From Actinomycetes bacterium (GTDB lineage Bacteria > Actinomycetota > Acidimicrobiia > IMCC26256 > PALSA-610): DNA of 32,365 nucleotides. Position numbers and translations under genes: made by a program. Position 1 is the stretch's first letter; each line of letters begins with the position of its first letter. The notes beneath the pieces are model-generated. The model was given only the letters and a program-made list of their open reading frames with translations. It searched no databases and was not told the origin of the DNA. The stretch is taken from contig JANYBW010000093.1 in NCBI GenBank assembly GCA_025360585.1, positions 1 to 32,365 on the forward strand, in the 5' to 3' direction. This document shows, piece after piece, positions 1-8,525 of the stretch.

Positions 1-93
1 CGCCCGATGGTGCGCAATGGCGAGTTCGCCCTGCATTCGTCTGAAGGCTCGATCAGTTACGATCACTGGCGGTGCAGCACACTAGTGCACTGA
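1..93 (+). CDS. 3' end of an unrecognised upstream gene
   Basis: Frame 1 is open from the first base to a TGA at 91-93, giving the last 30 residues of a protein that begins outside the window. The visible tail is rich in Ser, His and aromatic residues (it ends SYDHWRCSTLVH) and I do not recognise a family. Codon use resembles the neighbouring genes, but a stretch this short could be open by chance. It would lie in the same direction as the FAD oxidoreductase that follows, about 145 bases away. Confidence 0.35.
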   Translation, partial: RPMVRNGEFALHSSEGSISYDHWRCSTLVH

Positions 94-136
94 GTCAGAA
101 GTTCACTTGGTAATTCGCCGGTCATGAACGCCGATT

Positions 137-205
137 CCAGCTTCCAGCGTCCTCGTCCTCGACGTAACTACGGCTATGCCAGCGTCCTGCGTCCTTGTAC
201 TCGAC
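137..205. repeat. Imperfect direct repeat, 27-bp core, 42-bp period
   Basis: Bases 137-163 and 179-205 match at 23 of 27 positions (core GCGTCCTNGTNCTCGAC) and begin 42 bp apart. The repeat lies between two possible starts (124 and 238) of the following oxidoreductase. The peptide read through it is basic and low in complexity, so I treat it as upstream DNA. An 11-bp direct repeat (CAGCACACTAG) also occurs at 75-85 and 244-254, flanking it. Confidence 0.5.
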
Positions 206-237
206 GCCCATGTCTCGCCGAATTCCACAACGAACTT

Positions 238-1659
238 ATGACTCAGCACACTAGCGAGGTAACTCATCCATCGTTGCGCGACGCCGCGCCCCTCGTGTAC
301 TGGCTTGATCGTCCCGGCTTCGCCTCGCGGCGCGATCCTCTGACGCAGACCATTGACTGCGATTTGTTGATCATCGGCGGGGGTTACACCGGTTTGTGGG
401 CGGCATTGCAGGCCAGTGAACGCGATCCCAGCCGCGACATCGTGGTGATCGATTCGCAGCGCGTGGCCTTCGGTGCATCGGGTCGTAATGGCGGCTTTTG
501 TGATGCCTCGCTTACGCATGGGTTGGCGAACGGGCAGTCTCACTTTGCCAAAGAATTGCCGCGATTACTCGAGCTTGGCTGCGAAAACTTTGCCGAATTG
601 GTTGCTTCGCTGGATCGCCACGACATCGACGCCGACTTTGAAGCGACCGGCCAACTTTCGGTCGCAACGACCGATTGGCAATTGGCAGGGTTGCAGGCCG
701 AAGTGAACGAACTTACCGAGGCTGGCGAAAGCGTCGAGTTCTTTGACCCGGCCGCGATGCAACGAGAAGTGCATTCGCCGACATACTTCGGCGGACTCTG
801 GCAACGAAGCAATGCGGGTATTTTGGATCCCGCGAAACTCTGTGTGGGTCTTGCTGCTGCGTGTGAACGCAGGGGAGTGCGCATCTACGACGAGACTGCC
901 TGCTCGGGGCTCGACGCGCAGGGTGCGATGATTCGTGCCGAAACGTTGCGTTCGGCCGTGCACATTGATGCTGGCAAGGTCGTGGTTGCTACGAACGCGT
1001 TTCCCGGTCTATTGCCCGCGATCCGACGGCGAGTCGTGCCGGTTTGGGATTACGCGTTGATGACCGAGCCGTTGTCTGGGGCGCAACTCGATTCGATTGG
1101 GTGGAAACGCCGTCAGGGCCTCTCCGATGCCGCGAGCCTGTTTCACTACTTTCGACTCACCGCCGACAATCGGATTTTGTGGGGTGGCTACGAAGCGGTG
1201 TACTACTTCGGCGATCGCCTCGATATGGCTCGGCGCGAACAGCGGCCAGTGACATTCGATTTACTGGCGCAGCAGTTCTTCACGATGTTTCCGCAGTTGT
1301 ATGGACTGCGATTCACGCACCGTTGGGGCGGCCCAATTGCAACGACCTCGCGATTTTGCGCGACCTTTGGCACGGCGATGCAACGCCGAATTGCCTTTAG
1401 TGTTGGCTATACCGGCCTGGGTGTCGCCGCGAGTCGGTTTGGCGCTCGGGTGGCATTGGATTTGTTGGATGATCCGCAATCGGAGTTGTTGCAACTCGAC
1501 TATGTGCGGAGTGCGCCGATCCCGTTTCCGCCCGAACCGCTGCGATACATCGGAATTCAAATGACCCGTCGCGCCATCGCACGCAGCGATACGAACCAAG
1601 GTCGCCGCGGGGCATGGTTGAAACTCCTCGATCGCTTTGGAGTCGGCTTCGACAGCTAG
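238..1659 (+). CDS. FAD-dependent amine/amino-acid oxidoreductase (DAO family, PuuB/DadA-like)
   Basis: A 473-residue flavoprotein of the DAO superfamily. The N-terminal Rossmann motif GGGYTG (residues 47-52) binds the ADP part of FAD. It is followed by GASGRNGGF, typical of gamma-glutamylputrescine oxidase and D-amino-acid dehydrogenase relatives. A C-terminal VGYTGLGVAASR segment forms the second FAD contact. Such enzymes oxidise an amine or amino acid to an imine or keto acid; the substrate cannot be read here. I chose ATG 238 (MTQHTSEV) because it leaves the usual short lead-in before the dinucleotide motif. A start at 124 would add 38 residues encoded by a repeat. Neither start has a clear Shine-Dalgarno sequence. 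The gene converges on the F420-type oxidoreductase with only 12 bases between stops. Confidence 0.85.
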   Translation: MTQHTSEVTHPSLRDAAPLVYWLDRPGFASRRDPLTQTIDCDLLIIGGGYTGLWAALQASERDPSRDIVVIDSQRVAFGASGRNGGFCDASLTHGLANGQSHFAKELPRLLELGCENFAELVASLDRHDIDADFEATGQLSVATTDWQLAGLQAEVNELTEAGESVEFFDPAAMQREVHSPTYFGGLWQRSNAGILDPAKLCVGLAAACERRGVRIYDETACSGLDAQGAMIRAETLRSAVHIDAGKVVVATNAFPGLLPAIRRRVVPVWDYALMTEPLSGAQLDSIGWKRRQGLSDAASLFHYFRLTADNRILWGGYEAVYYFGDRLDMARREQRPVTFDLLAQQFFTMFPQLYGLRFTHRWGGPIATTSRFCATFGTAMQRRIAFSVGYTGLGVAASRFGARVALDLLDDPQSELLQLDYVRSAPIPFPPEPLRYIGIQMTRRAIARSDTNQGRRGAWLKLLDRFGVGFDS

Positions 1660-1678
1660 CGCGCTAGCGCTCTAGCGC
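1656..1678. repeat. 8-bp tandem repeat (CTAGCGCN x3) across two facing stop codons
   Basis: CTAGCGC occurs at 1656-1662, 1664-1670 and 1672-1678, a strict 8-bp period. The first copy supplies the TAG stop of the plus-strand oxidoreductase and the third supplies the TAG stop of the minus-strand gene. The first two copies form a perfect 14-bp palindrome (1655-1668), which could make a small hairpin in either transcript. There is no T-tract, so I do not call it a terminator. Confidence 0.6.
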
Positions 1679-2430
1679 ACAGCCGCCAGCAACCTTTCGA
1701 CTGGGCTCAAATCAAAAGGCGGACTCACCATGACAATGAGGTGTTCCGCGCCCGCGGCTTGGAACGCCTTCCAATCATCGACCTCGTGGGGATGAATCGC
1801 GACGGTGCGTTCGATCTGATCGCGCCGACGGCCGACTCGATCACACCACTCATTTAAGATCGCGTTCTTAGCCGCGAAATGTTCGGGCGGGCCAAACGCG
1901 TTCCACGCGTCCGCGTGTTGCGCAACGATTCGCAATGTCACCTTTTCGCCACCTCCGCCAATGAGGATCGGGAGGTGGCCGCACGGAATCGGGTTAAGTG
2001 CATCGAAACGATCGGTGATGCGTTCAAGGCTGGCTTCGAGGTCAACGAGCCGCGATGGCGCAGTGCCAAATTCGTAGCCGTATTCGGTGTAATCGCGCTC
2101 GAACCAGCCAGAGCCGATTCCCAGGATGAATCTCCCGCCGGAGAGGTGATCGATGGTGCGGGCCATGTCGGCGAGGAGATCGGGGTTGCGGTACGAGTTA
2201 CACGTGACCAACGCGCCGAATTCTGCGTGTTGGGTTTCGACTGCCATCGCGGCGAGGAGCGCGTAACACTCGAAGTGTGCAGCAGCAGGGTCGCCGAAAA
2301 GCGGAAAGAAATGATCCCAGATCCAGATCGAATCGACCATCATCGCGTCGGCCTGGCGCCAGGCCGCGCGCAGGTCGTCGGTGGTCGTGGCTTGCGGGTG
2401 GAGTTGCACTCCGACTTTGAGGCGAGGCAT
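1672..2430 (-). CDS. F420-dependent luciferase-like oxidoreductase (Rv1855c-type)
   Basis: A 252-residue TIM-barrel protein of the luciferase-like monooxygenase superfamily, in the short subfamily that includes Mycobacterium tuberculosis Rv1855c. Family hallmarks are visible: the start MPRLKVGVQLHPQ, SIWIWDHFFPLFG in the second strand-helix unit, the LGALVTCNSYRNP-like strand (here FGALVTCNSYRNPDLLA), GGRFILGIGSGWFERDY, and LPILIGGGGEKVTLRIVAQHADAWN near the C-terminus, taken in order. Members use deazaflavin F420 in hydride transfer; the substrate is unknown. The gene is last in a minus-strand run after ccdA and RNase D, 39 bases behind the latter. F420 use is inferred from family membership, since no F420 biosynthesis gene is in the window. 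Confidence 0.82.
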   Translation of the reverse strand: MPRLKVGVQLHPQATTTDDLRAAWRQADAMMVDSIWIWDHFFPLFGDPAAAHFECYALLAAMAVETQHAEFGALVTCNSYRNPDLLADMARTIDHLSGGRFILGIGSGWFERDYTEYGYEFGTAPSRLVDLEASLERITDRFDALNPIPCGHLPILIGGGGEKVTLRIVAQHADAWNAFGPPEHFAAKNAILNEWCDRVGRRRDQIERTVAIHPHEVDDWKAFQAAGAEHLIVMVSPPFDLSPVERLLAAVR

Positions 2431-2469
2431 GCCGCCAACTGTAGTGGTAAGCGGCCAGCCCGGTGTCGG

Positions 2470-3660
2470 TTACAGCAGTGCGGGTTCGGTTGGGGGATCG
2501 GGCACCGATGCGGTTTGGAGAGTGATCCGACGACCGCCGTTGCTAAGCGCGATGACTGCTTCGCCGTTCATGAGCTGGCGGATCGGTTCGCCAACCATTT
2601 CGGAACGCCATCCTGACGCCAAACGACCTTCGCTAGCGTTGATCAGCTCGGTGAGATCGGTGCGGCTCGCGAGCAGCGAACTTTCGATTTTCAGCTCGCT
2701 CGCTCGTTGGCTCAACCAAGCGGCGATGACTGAGACCGCGGGTGCGAGCGAACGATCCGTTTCGTCACTCGGTGGCAGTACAAGGTCCGTCGGCGCAAGG
2801 TTCGCGCCGCGATCTATCGCTTCCAGTAGTTGTGTGGCGATCTGTTCTTTGAGGATCCGCCCATCGACGCCGCGCACCGCCGCAAGTTCTTCACGATCCT
2901 GGGGCGGACGGGAAATGATTCCGGCCATCGCAAGGTCGCTCAAGATGAAACGAGTTGGCTGGTCGATCAACGCACCGCGCTGTTCGCGCCACGCAGCCAC
3001 TTCTTGCGCGATGCCTCGATATTTGCCCCGCAGTTGACGATGGCCTTTGAGTTTCCACCAGGCGGTTCGAGGATCTGGCCGTTCACGATTACGAAGCCGG
3101 CGCTCCTCGCATTCGAGCTCGACCCAATCGAAGCGTCCCTGGTCGCGTAGTGAATCCCGGAGCTTGTTCGCGATCAACAACAGATGGGCAACGTCGCCTG
3201 CCGCATACGTGCACTGGTTCTGGGTCAGTGGGCGTTTCGTCCAGTCGGTGAGACGATCGCCTTTCGCCAACTCGACCTTTGCGAGTTTTTCCGCGAGGTT
3301 CAACAAACTTGGGGTTCCCATTCCACAAAAACCCGCCGCGATTTGGGTGTCGAACATTTTGGTAGGGCACGCGCCGGTCGCACGCGCCAGGATTGCGAGA
3401 TCTTGATCGCCAGCGTGCACGACCATTGTTGCGTCACCGTTGAGAATTTCCGCCAGTGGCAACAATGAAATCGCCAAGGGATCGATCAACGCGATGCGGT
3501 CGTTCCATCCGATCTGCACCAACGCGAGCCGGGCAAAATACGTTTTTTCGCCATGAAATTCTGTGTCGAGTGCGTACTCCTCAACGGTGCGGAGATCCTC
3601 GATGATTTCGGCGAGGGCAGCGTCGGTATCAATCCAAATTGGTTCCATCACTAACAGCAT
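2470..3660 (-). CDS. rnd: Ribonuclease D (3'-5' exoribonuclease)
   Basis: A 396-residue DEDD-family exonuclease that trims the 3' ends of stable RNAs such as tRNA. Catalytic acidic residues are present: D32 and E34 in LDTEFHGEKTYF, D85 in HAGDQDLAIL, and Tyr152/Asp156 in YAAGDVAHLL (the DEDDy signature). An HRDC-like helical region follows around residues 205-290 (WREQRGALIDQPTRFILSD), completing the usual RNase D layout. Two starts are possible, ATG 3660 and ATG 3648. A GAGG lies 1 base before the first and 13 bases before the second, so neither is well placed. The gene starts 10 bases after the ccdA stop and is probably co-transcribed with it. Function is secure from the catalytic motifs. 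Confidence 0.88.
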   Translation of the reverse strand: MLLVMEPIWIDTDAALAEIIEDLRTVEEYALDTEFHGEKTYFARLALVQIGWNDRIALIDPLAISLLPLAEILNGDATMVVHAGDQDLAILARATGACPTKMFDTQIAAGFCGMGTPSLLNLAEKLAKVELAKGDRLTDWTKRPLTQNQCTYAAGDVAHLLLIANKLRDSLRDQGRFDWVELECEERRLRNRERPDPRTAWWKLKGHRQLRGKYRGIAQEVAAWREQRGALIDQPTRFILSDLAMAGIISRPPQDREELAAVRGVDGRILKEQIATQLLEAIDRGANLAPTDLVLPPSDETDRSLAPAVSVIAAWLSQRASELKIESSLLASRTDLTELINASEGRLASGWRSEMVGEPIRQLMNGEAVIALSNGGRRITLQTASVPDPPTEPALL

Positions 3661-3670
3661 GCCTCACGCG

Positions 3671-4453
3671 CTAGCTGTAATCCTTGATCCAGCCCATCCC
3701 GTGATCGCTGAGGAAGTTCGAAAGGTCCTTGTTCAGCACCGAAAGTTTGTTGGTCACCAGCAACGCGCCAAAGATGAGCATCACTGCTGCCGATCCAACC
3801 ATGATTGCCGGATAGTGGCGTTTGATCCGGGCCAGCAGCGGGGTCGCTCGCGCAAGGAGTAATCCGCACAGTAAGAACGGCAAGCCGAGGCCGAGCGTGT
3901 ATACGAGCAATAGGGACGCTCCAGTGAGTGCCCGGCCGTGTTCGATTGCGATCGTCGCGGCGGAACCGGCGATGGGTCCTGTGCACGGCGACCAGCCGAA
4001 CGCGAAGGCCATGCCCAAGATGAGTGGGGTGATCCGCCCGAAACGATCGAGGCGAGGATGAAAACGCAGCTCTTGGTAAATCCATGGTGCCTTGGCGACA
4101 ACTGATCCTCCTAAAAACACCGCGAACGCAACGATCGCAACGCCTGAGAATCGAGTCAAGGTGCTTTGATGGGATTTCAAAGTCTCGCCAAACGCACCCG
4201 CCACCGTGCCAATCGGGACATACACCAGTGCAAAGCCACTAATGAACAGCAGCGTTGTCGCCGCGATCCGTCGACGGTTCCCGTCCGGATGTTCAATCAT
4301 CGTAGGGACGTCAAAGCCGGTAATCACCGACAAATAGCCGGGCACGAGCGGCAAGACGCAGGGCGACAGAAACGAAAGCACGCCAGCCGCGAAAGCGATC
4401 AGATACGAGCCAGGACCTACCGAATCAAAACGCTGAAATACTCCAGCAATCAC
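3671..4453 (-). CDS. ccdA: Cytochrome c biogenesis / thiol-disulfide transporter CcdA
   Basis: A 260-residue polytopic membrane protein of the CcdA/DsbD transmembrane family, which carries reducing equivalents from cytoplasmic thioredoxin to extracytoplasmic thiol proteins, such as those preparing apocytochrome c for haem attachment. About six hydrophobic segments are visible. The redox cysteine pair is conserved: C32 in LSFLSPCVLPLVPGY and C157 in FGWSPCTGP, one in each half of the duplicated fold. Translation starts with GTG at 4453. The length is normal for the short CcdA form without DsbD periplasmic domains. ResB/ResC or a thioredoxin-like partner would be expected nearby but is not in the window. 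RNase D follows after 10 bases, and a methyltransferase is divergent 66 bases away. Confidence 0.88.
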   Translation of the reverse strand: MIAGVFQRFDSVGPGSYLIAFAAGVLSFLSPCVLPLVPGYLSVITGFDVPTMIEHPDGNRRRIAATTLLFISGFALVYVPIGTVAGAFGETLKSHQSTLTRFSGVAIVAFAVFLGGSVVAKAPWIYQELRFHPRLDRFGRITPLILGMAFAFGWSPCTGPIAGSAATIAIEHGRALTGASLLLVYTLGLGLPFLLCGLLLARATPLLARIKRHYPAIMVGSAAVMLIFGALLVTNKLSVLNKDLSNFLSDHGMGWIKDYS

Positions 4454-4519
4454 GTCTCATTCTGGAGCATGCTCGGTTCAGGATTCGTATCGGTTTATCG
4501 GGTCGCCTACGTTCCCGGC

Positions 4520-5116
4520 ATGGCCAATCGCTGGACGAACACCGACGCGCCGCGAGGCGATGACTACGACGCCCGCTGGGCCGCGCTCGCGCAATCTGGC
4601 AAATCGATTCACGGAGAAGCCGACTGCATCGAAGCGCTGGCTCAAGCATTCGGAGTCGGACAACGAGTTCTTGACGCCGGCTGTGGCACCGGACGGGTAG
4701 CGATTGAGCTGGCTGTTCGCGGTTTCGAAGCCGTGGGTGTCGATGCCGATGGCGTAATGCTCGCCTCGGCTCGAACCAAAGCGCCGCAACTGCGGTGGGT
4801 CCTGGCCGATCTCGCCGCGCTGGGATCAGAATTCGCTCCCGAAACGTTTGACTCGGTGGTGCTGGCCGGCAACGTCATGATTTTTGTTGATCCTGGTACT
4901 GAGGGCACCGTCGTCGCGAACCTTGCGACGCTTGTTGTGCCGCGAGGATTGCTGATCGCGGGCTTCCAGGTGCGATCGGATCGCCTCTCGTTGGAGCGTT
5001 ACGACCAAATCGCCGATGCCGCTGGGCTTTCCCTGGTGGCTCGCTTCGCAACGTGGGATCGTGAACCATTCCTTGGTGGTGATTACGCAGTCAGTGCGCA
5101 TCAGCGTTCCCACTAG
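4520..5116 (+). CDS. Class I SAM-dependent methyltransferase
   Basis: A 198-residue Rossmann-fold methyltransferase. Motif I is VLDAGCGTGRVAIEL (residues 50-64) and the acidic end of strand 2 is VGVDADGVML. A motif II/III-like region follows (FDSVVLAGNVMIFV, then LVVPRGLLIAGFQV). The substrate cannot be deduced; the short C-terminus and lack of a substrate-binding insert resemble small-molecule methyltransferases. I chose ATG 4520 (MANRWTNTD), since earlier in-frame starts would add residues encoded over the divergent ccdA gene. No strong Shine-Dalgarno precedes it. It converges on the histidine kinase gene. The 149-base gap between them (5117-5265) contains nothing I can identify. Confidence 0.78.
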   Translation: MANRWTNTDAPRGDDYDARWAALAQSGKSIHGEADCIEALAQAFGVGQRVLDAGCGTGRVAIELAVRGFEAVGVDADGVMLASARTKAPQLRWVLADLAALGSEFAPETFDSVVLAGNVMIFVDPGTEGTVVANLATLVVPRGLLIAGFQVRSDRLSLERYDQIADAAGLSLVARFATWDREPFLGGDYAVSAHQRSH

Positions 5117-5265
5117 TGGTGGCGCGCTGAAGTGATGTTGCTGTCATGCGGCATGGTCGTTGATGGCGTTGTACCTCGCTGGACATCATCGGCATTGCTC
5201 CGCGGCCCTCGAACACTAAGTATTCAGGGTACGACGCCGTCCGTCGATCTCGACCGCGAGGGGCT

Positions 5266-6570
5266 TCAGCTCGTCGGAATTCGTACTTCGAAACGGGCCC
5301 CGCCGAGCGGAGCTTGGGTGCACGTCACGGTGCCATGGTGCGCGACGACAACTCGCTGCACGAGCGCGAGCCCAAGGCCAGCACCACCAACCTCGCGACC
5401 GCGGCCAGGGTCGGAGCGGGCGAAGCGTTCGAAGATCCGTGTGCGTTCGGCTTCGGCGACACCGTCGCCATCGTCGTCGACCCGTAACACCGTCGCGTTG
5501 GCTTCAGTGAACAACTCAACCACAACGTGCGTGCGTGCGTACCGGGTTGCGTTGTCGAGCAGGTTACGCACCACCTGTTCAAGCGCACGACGATCACCAA
5601 CGACCCGTCCTGCCGAGACTGCTGAGGTGACGACGGGTTTCGAACGGGCGTGGACGGATTCGGCGAGGACGATGTCGTCGAGATCGACATCGACTTTTCG
5701 CAACGGTTGGCCTTCTTCGAGCCGGGCCAGCGCAAAGAGATCGTCGACGAGCCGCTCGAGCCGATCGCGTTCTCCCAAGACGCGATGAGCAACTTCACTC
5801 CACTCGGCCCGATCCGGATGGGCAAGCGCGACTTCGAGTTCCGCGCGCATTGAAGCGATGGGTGAACGCAGTTCGTGTGACGCGTCGGAGACGAACTCGC
5901 GTTGGCGAATTTGGGCCGCTTCGAGACGATCGAGCATTGCGTTCATCATCTCAGCAAGCCGCGCGACTTCATCTTCGGTATCGGGAACGGGCACGCGCCG
6001 GTCGATCGTTGAACTGCGAATCGACTCAACTTCTTCTCGAATTTTGGCAACGGGCCGGAACGCTCGGCCGACAACCGACCAGACCATGATTGCGACGATC
6101 AAGATCAAGCCGGGCGTGACAAAAAACAACGAGCGGGTCAGTGTCGCAACGCTGCGGTCCGCGCTTTCGAGCGAGCTGGCAACCATCACGGTGCCGATGG
6201 CCGTGCCTTGATAAACCACCACTTTTGTCAATCGCACGTAGTTGTTTTTGCCGGGAAGCTTTGCTACCTCGCGAGCTCCGTCGAAAGTTGTGATGGGGGC
6301 ACTGCTTGACAGGTTCGTTCGGGTGAGGTTGCGGTTGTGGTCGTAGATCTGGAAGAACACTGGCTCGCTGAGGATCGGCGGCTGCGACAAGTTCGTTTCG
6401 TTGACGAGCTGTTGGACGACCCCTGCGAGGGCGACTTTGGTCGCTTTACGAGCCGTGTCATGGACTTCTGAATCAACGACCCGGACGAGCAAAATTGCCG
6501 CGACAATGAACGCAATCGCGAAGACTTCAGTAGCAATGATGGTGACGCGAGCGCGAACGGAGCGAAACAC
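5266..6570 (-). CDS. Two-component sensor histidine kinase
   Basis: A 434-residue membrane sensor kinase. One membrane segment lies near residues 9-31 and a second near 147-168, framing an extracytoplasmic sensor loop of about 115 residues. A HAMP domain follows (about 169-221, GRAFRPVAKI to MLDRLEAAQ). The phosphoacceptor is H232 in FVSDASHELRSPIAS. The ATPase domain has the N box NLLDNATRYA, G1 VDDDGDGV, F box IFERFARSD and G2 GGAGLGLAL. Translation begins with GTG at 6570, 8 bases after the regulator stop, so the pair is a regulator-first operon. The layout resembles actinobacterial MtrB/PrrB/TrcS kinases. The sensed signal is unknown. Confidence 0.9.
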   Translation of the reverse strand: MFRSVRARVTIIATEVFAIAFIVAAILLVRVVDSEVHDTARKATKVALAGVVQQLVNETNLSQPPILSEPVFFQIYDHNRNLTRTNLSSSAPITTFDGAREVAKLPGKNNYVRLTKVVVYQGTAIGTVMVASSLESADRSVATLTRSLFFVTPGLILIVAIMVWSVVGRAFRPVAKIREEVESIRSSTIDRRVPVPDTEDEVARLAEMMNAMLDRLEAAQIRQREFVSDASHELRSPIASMRAELEVALAHPDRAEWSEVAHRVLGERDRLERLVDDLFALARLEEGQPLRKVDVDLDDIVLAESVHARSKPVVTSAVSAGRVVGDRRALEQVVRNLLDNATRYARTHVVVELFTEANATVLRVDDDGDGVAEAERTRIFERFARSDPGRGREVGGAGLGLALVQRVVVAHHGTVTCTQAPLGGARFEVRIPTS

Positions 6571-6578
6571 GTTCGGTG

Positions 6579-7253
6579 CTATTCGGCGTTGATAACGATG
6601 CGGTAGCCCAAGCCGCGCACCGTATGGATCAACTTGTGATCAGCGTCGGCATCGATTTTTTTTCGAAGGTACCCCACGTACACTTCCACAATGTTGGGAT
6701 CGCCTTCGAAGGAGTTACCCCAGACTTCGCGCAGGAGATCTTGCTTCGAAGCGACCGCACCTTCGCGGCGCAACAGCGCCTCAAAAAGGGCATATTCGCG
6801 TCGGGTCAAGCTGATCTCGACACCGTCGCGGCTGCAACTGCCGGCGCTGGGGTCCAACGAGATCGGCCCGAGTTCAAGCACCGCGGGACGCACTTGCGTT
6901 CGTCGCCCCAGGGCACGCAACCGGGCCACAAGCACTACAAACGAAAATGGTTTCGATAAGAAATCGTCGGCGCCGGTGTCGAGCGATTCTGCTTCATCGT
7001 ATTCGCCGTCTTTGGCGGTGAGCATGAGAATTGGGGTCCATACTTCGGCGGCGCGGAGCATCTCGCATACTTTGAATCCGTTGAGACCTGGTAGCAAGAT
7101 GTCTAGGACGATGGCATCGTGGTTCCGTTCCAGCCCAAGTTCGAGGCCTCTTTTCCCATCATGGACGACATCGACTTCGAAACCCTCGGCAATGAGGCCT
7201 CTGCGGACGGCGTCAGCCAGGGTCACTTCGTCTTCAATCATCAACACGCGCAT
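6579..7253 (-). CDS. OmpR/PhoB-family response regulator
   Basis: A 224-residue regulator with a receiver domain (acidic pair E7-D8, phosphorylated D51 in VLDILLPG, K101 in LSKPF) and a C-terminal winged helix (LTRREYALFEALLRREGAV to VYVGYLRKKIDAD and TVRGLGYRI). I chose ATG 7253 (MRVLMIEDE) over an earlier in-frame start at 7286, because receivers of this family begin directly with the first strand. The cognate kinase follows after 8 bases. The 65-base gap to the divergent helicase gene contains a TCACG-ACG-CGTGA inverted repeat (7283-7295), which might be an operator. OmpR-type regulators usually bind direct repeats, so autoregulation there is only a guess. Confidence 0.92.
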   Translation of the reverse strand: MRVLMIEDEVTLADAVRRGLIAEGFEVDVVHDGKRGLELGLERNHDAIVLDILLPGLNGFKVCEMLRAAEVWTPILMLTAKDGEYDEAESLDTGADDFLSKPFSFVVLVARLRALGRRTQVRPAVLELGPISLDPSAGSCSRDGVEISLTRREYALFEALLRREGAVASKQDLLREVWGNSFEGDPNIVEVYVGYLRKKIDADADHKLIHTVRGLGYRIVINAE

Positions 7254-7318
7254 TGCACCATGAAAGCGCGAATCGCAGCAGTTCACGACGCGTGAGCTAG
7301 GTTTTTCTCAGATTTCTT

Positions 7319-8509
7319 GTGGATTCCGACACCGACGCCCCCGTAGAGCCAACCTTCGCCAGCATTGGCGTCTCAGAACGTCTCGTGACTGCGCTCGCAG
7401 CAGGTGGTATCGAAAAGCCGTTCGCGATCCAGACGCTCGCGGTTCCCGATGCGCTGGCTGGCCGCCATGTGCTGGGTAAGGCCAAAACGGGTTCCGGAAA
7501 GACGTTGGCATTCGGGATCCCGATGTTGGATCGAGTTGCTTCAGCGGAGCCGCATCACCCGACGGGCCTAGTGCTCGTGCCGACTCGTGAATTGGCGAGC
7601 CAAGTAAGCGAAGTGCTGGATCCGCTAGGTCGTTCGATGGATCTGCTGGTCGACGCGTTTTATGGCGGTACCTCGATGGATCGCCAAATCGCGTCGTTGC
7701 GCAACGGTGTTGATGTAGTGGTCGGTACCCCTGGTCGCTTGATCGATCTCATGGAACGCGGCGAGCTGTATCTCGATGCGATTCAGGTTTTGGTTCTCGA
7801 CGAAGCCGATCGTATGGCCGACATGGGGTTCTTGCCGCAGGTGCAAAAGATCTTGTATCGGATCACGGCCGACCCCCAGATCATGTTGTTTTCGGCCACG
7901 CTCGATGGTGGCGTCGGCGCGATCGTGCGGCGATACATGAAAGACCCGATTTCCCATGAGGTCGGAGCGAATGAGCTCACCGTTGAACAGATGGAGCACC
8001 GCTTTTTGCGGGTCCACGCTATGGACAAGGTCAAGGTCGCGGCGGCAATTGTCAAAGGCTCCGAAAGATCGCTGTTGTTTTGCCGAACAAAACGTATGGC
8101 CGACACCCTGGAGCTTGCGTTACGACGCGAAGGCGTGATGGCCGCAGCGTTACACGGTGATCTCCGTCAAAGCGGCCGTGAACGAGCCCTCGCGGATTTC
8201 GCGGTCGGTAAAGTGAAAGCTTTGGTCGCAACCGATGTTGCAGCGCGCGGCCTGCATATCGATGCGGTCGATGTTGTGGTTCACTACGACCCTGCGGAGG
8301 ATCACAAGCAGTATTTACATCGCTCCGGGCGGACTGCACGCGCCGGTGAATCCGGGGTTGCGGTGACCCTCGCGTTGTACAACGAAGAAAATACTGTTCG
8401 GATGTTGCAACGCCGGTTGGGCCTCGATTGCCCGGTGCCGGAGATTTTCTCCAACAATCCAGTCCTTGCAGATTTGGCGAGCTGGGACCCAGCCGCGTCA
8501 AACGCATAG
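7319..8509 (+). CDS. DEAD-box ATP-dependent RNA helicase
   Basis: A 396-residue DEAD-box helicase core with almost no C-terminal extension. Motifs in order: Q motif around FAIQTLAVPD (residues 35-44), motif I AKTGSGKT (55-62), Ia PTREL (88-92), Ib TPGR (137-140), motif II DEAD (161-164), motif III SAT (192-194), then LLFCRT, ATDVAARGLHID and HRSGRTARAG for motifs IV to VI. Such enzymes unwind short RNA duplexes in ribosome assembly or RNA decay. The start is GTG at 7319; no Shine-Dalgarno sequence is visible, so the mRNA may be leaderless. The gene is divergent from the response regulator and is followed by ubiA. Confidence 0.9.
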   Translation: MDSDTDAPVEPTFASIGVSERLVTALAAGGIEKPFAIQTLAVPDALAGRHVLGKAKTGSGKTLAFGIPMLDRVASAEPHHPTGLVLVPTRELASQVSEVLDPLGRSMDLLVDAFYGGTSMDRQIASLRNGVDVVVGTPGRLIDLMERGELYLDAIQVLVLDEADRMADMGFLPQVQKILYRITADPQIMLFSATLDGGVGAIVRRYMKDPISHEVGANELTVEQMEHRFLRVHAMDKVKVAAAIVKGSERSLLFCRTKRMADTLELALRREGVMAAALHGDLRQSGRERALADFAVGKVKALVATDVAARGLHIDAVDVVVHYDPAEDHKQYLHRSGRTARAGESGVAVTLALYNEENTVRMLQRRLGLDCPVPEIFSNNPVLADLASWDPAASNA

Positions 8510-8525
8510 CGCTCGGACCTTCGCG

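Noticed and set aside
124-237. N-terminal extension of the FAD oxidoreductase from ATG 124
   Set aside because: It would encode a basic low-complexity stretch through an imperfect repeat, has no ribosome-binding site, and the family normally starts close to the dinucleotide motif.
4166-4519. Long upstream extension of the methyltransferase frame
   Set aside because: It lies antisense to ccdA and its translation is basic and unlike any domain; the methyltransferase fold fits from 4520.
7283-7295. TCACG-ACG-CGTGA as an operator for the response regulator
   Set aside because: Five-base arms are easily found by chance, and OmpR-type regulators mostly bind direct repeats; not listed as a feature.
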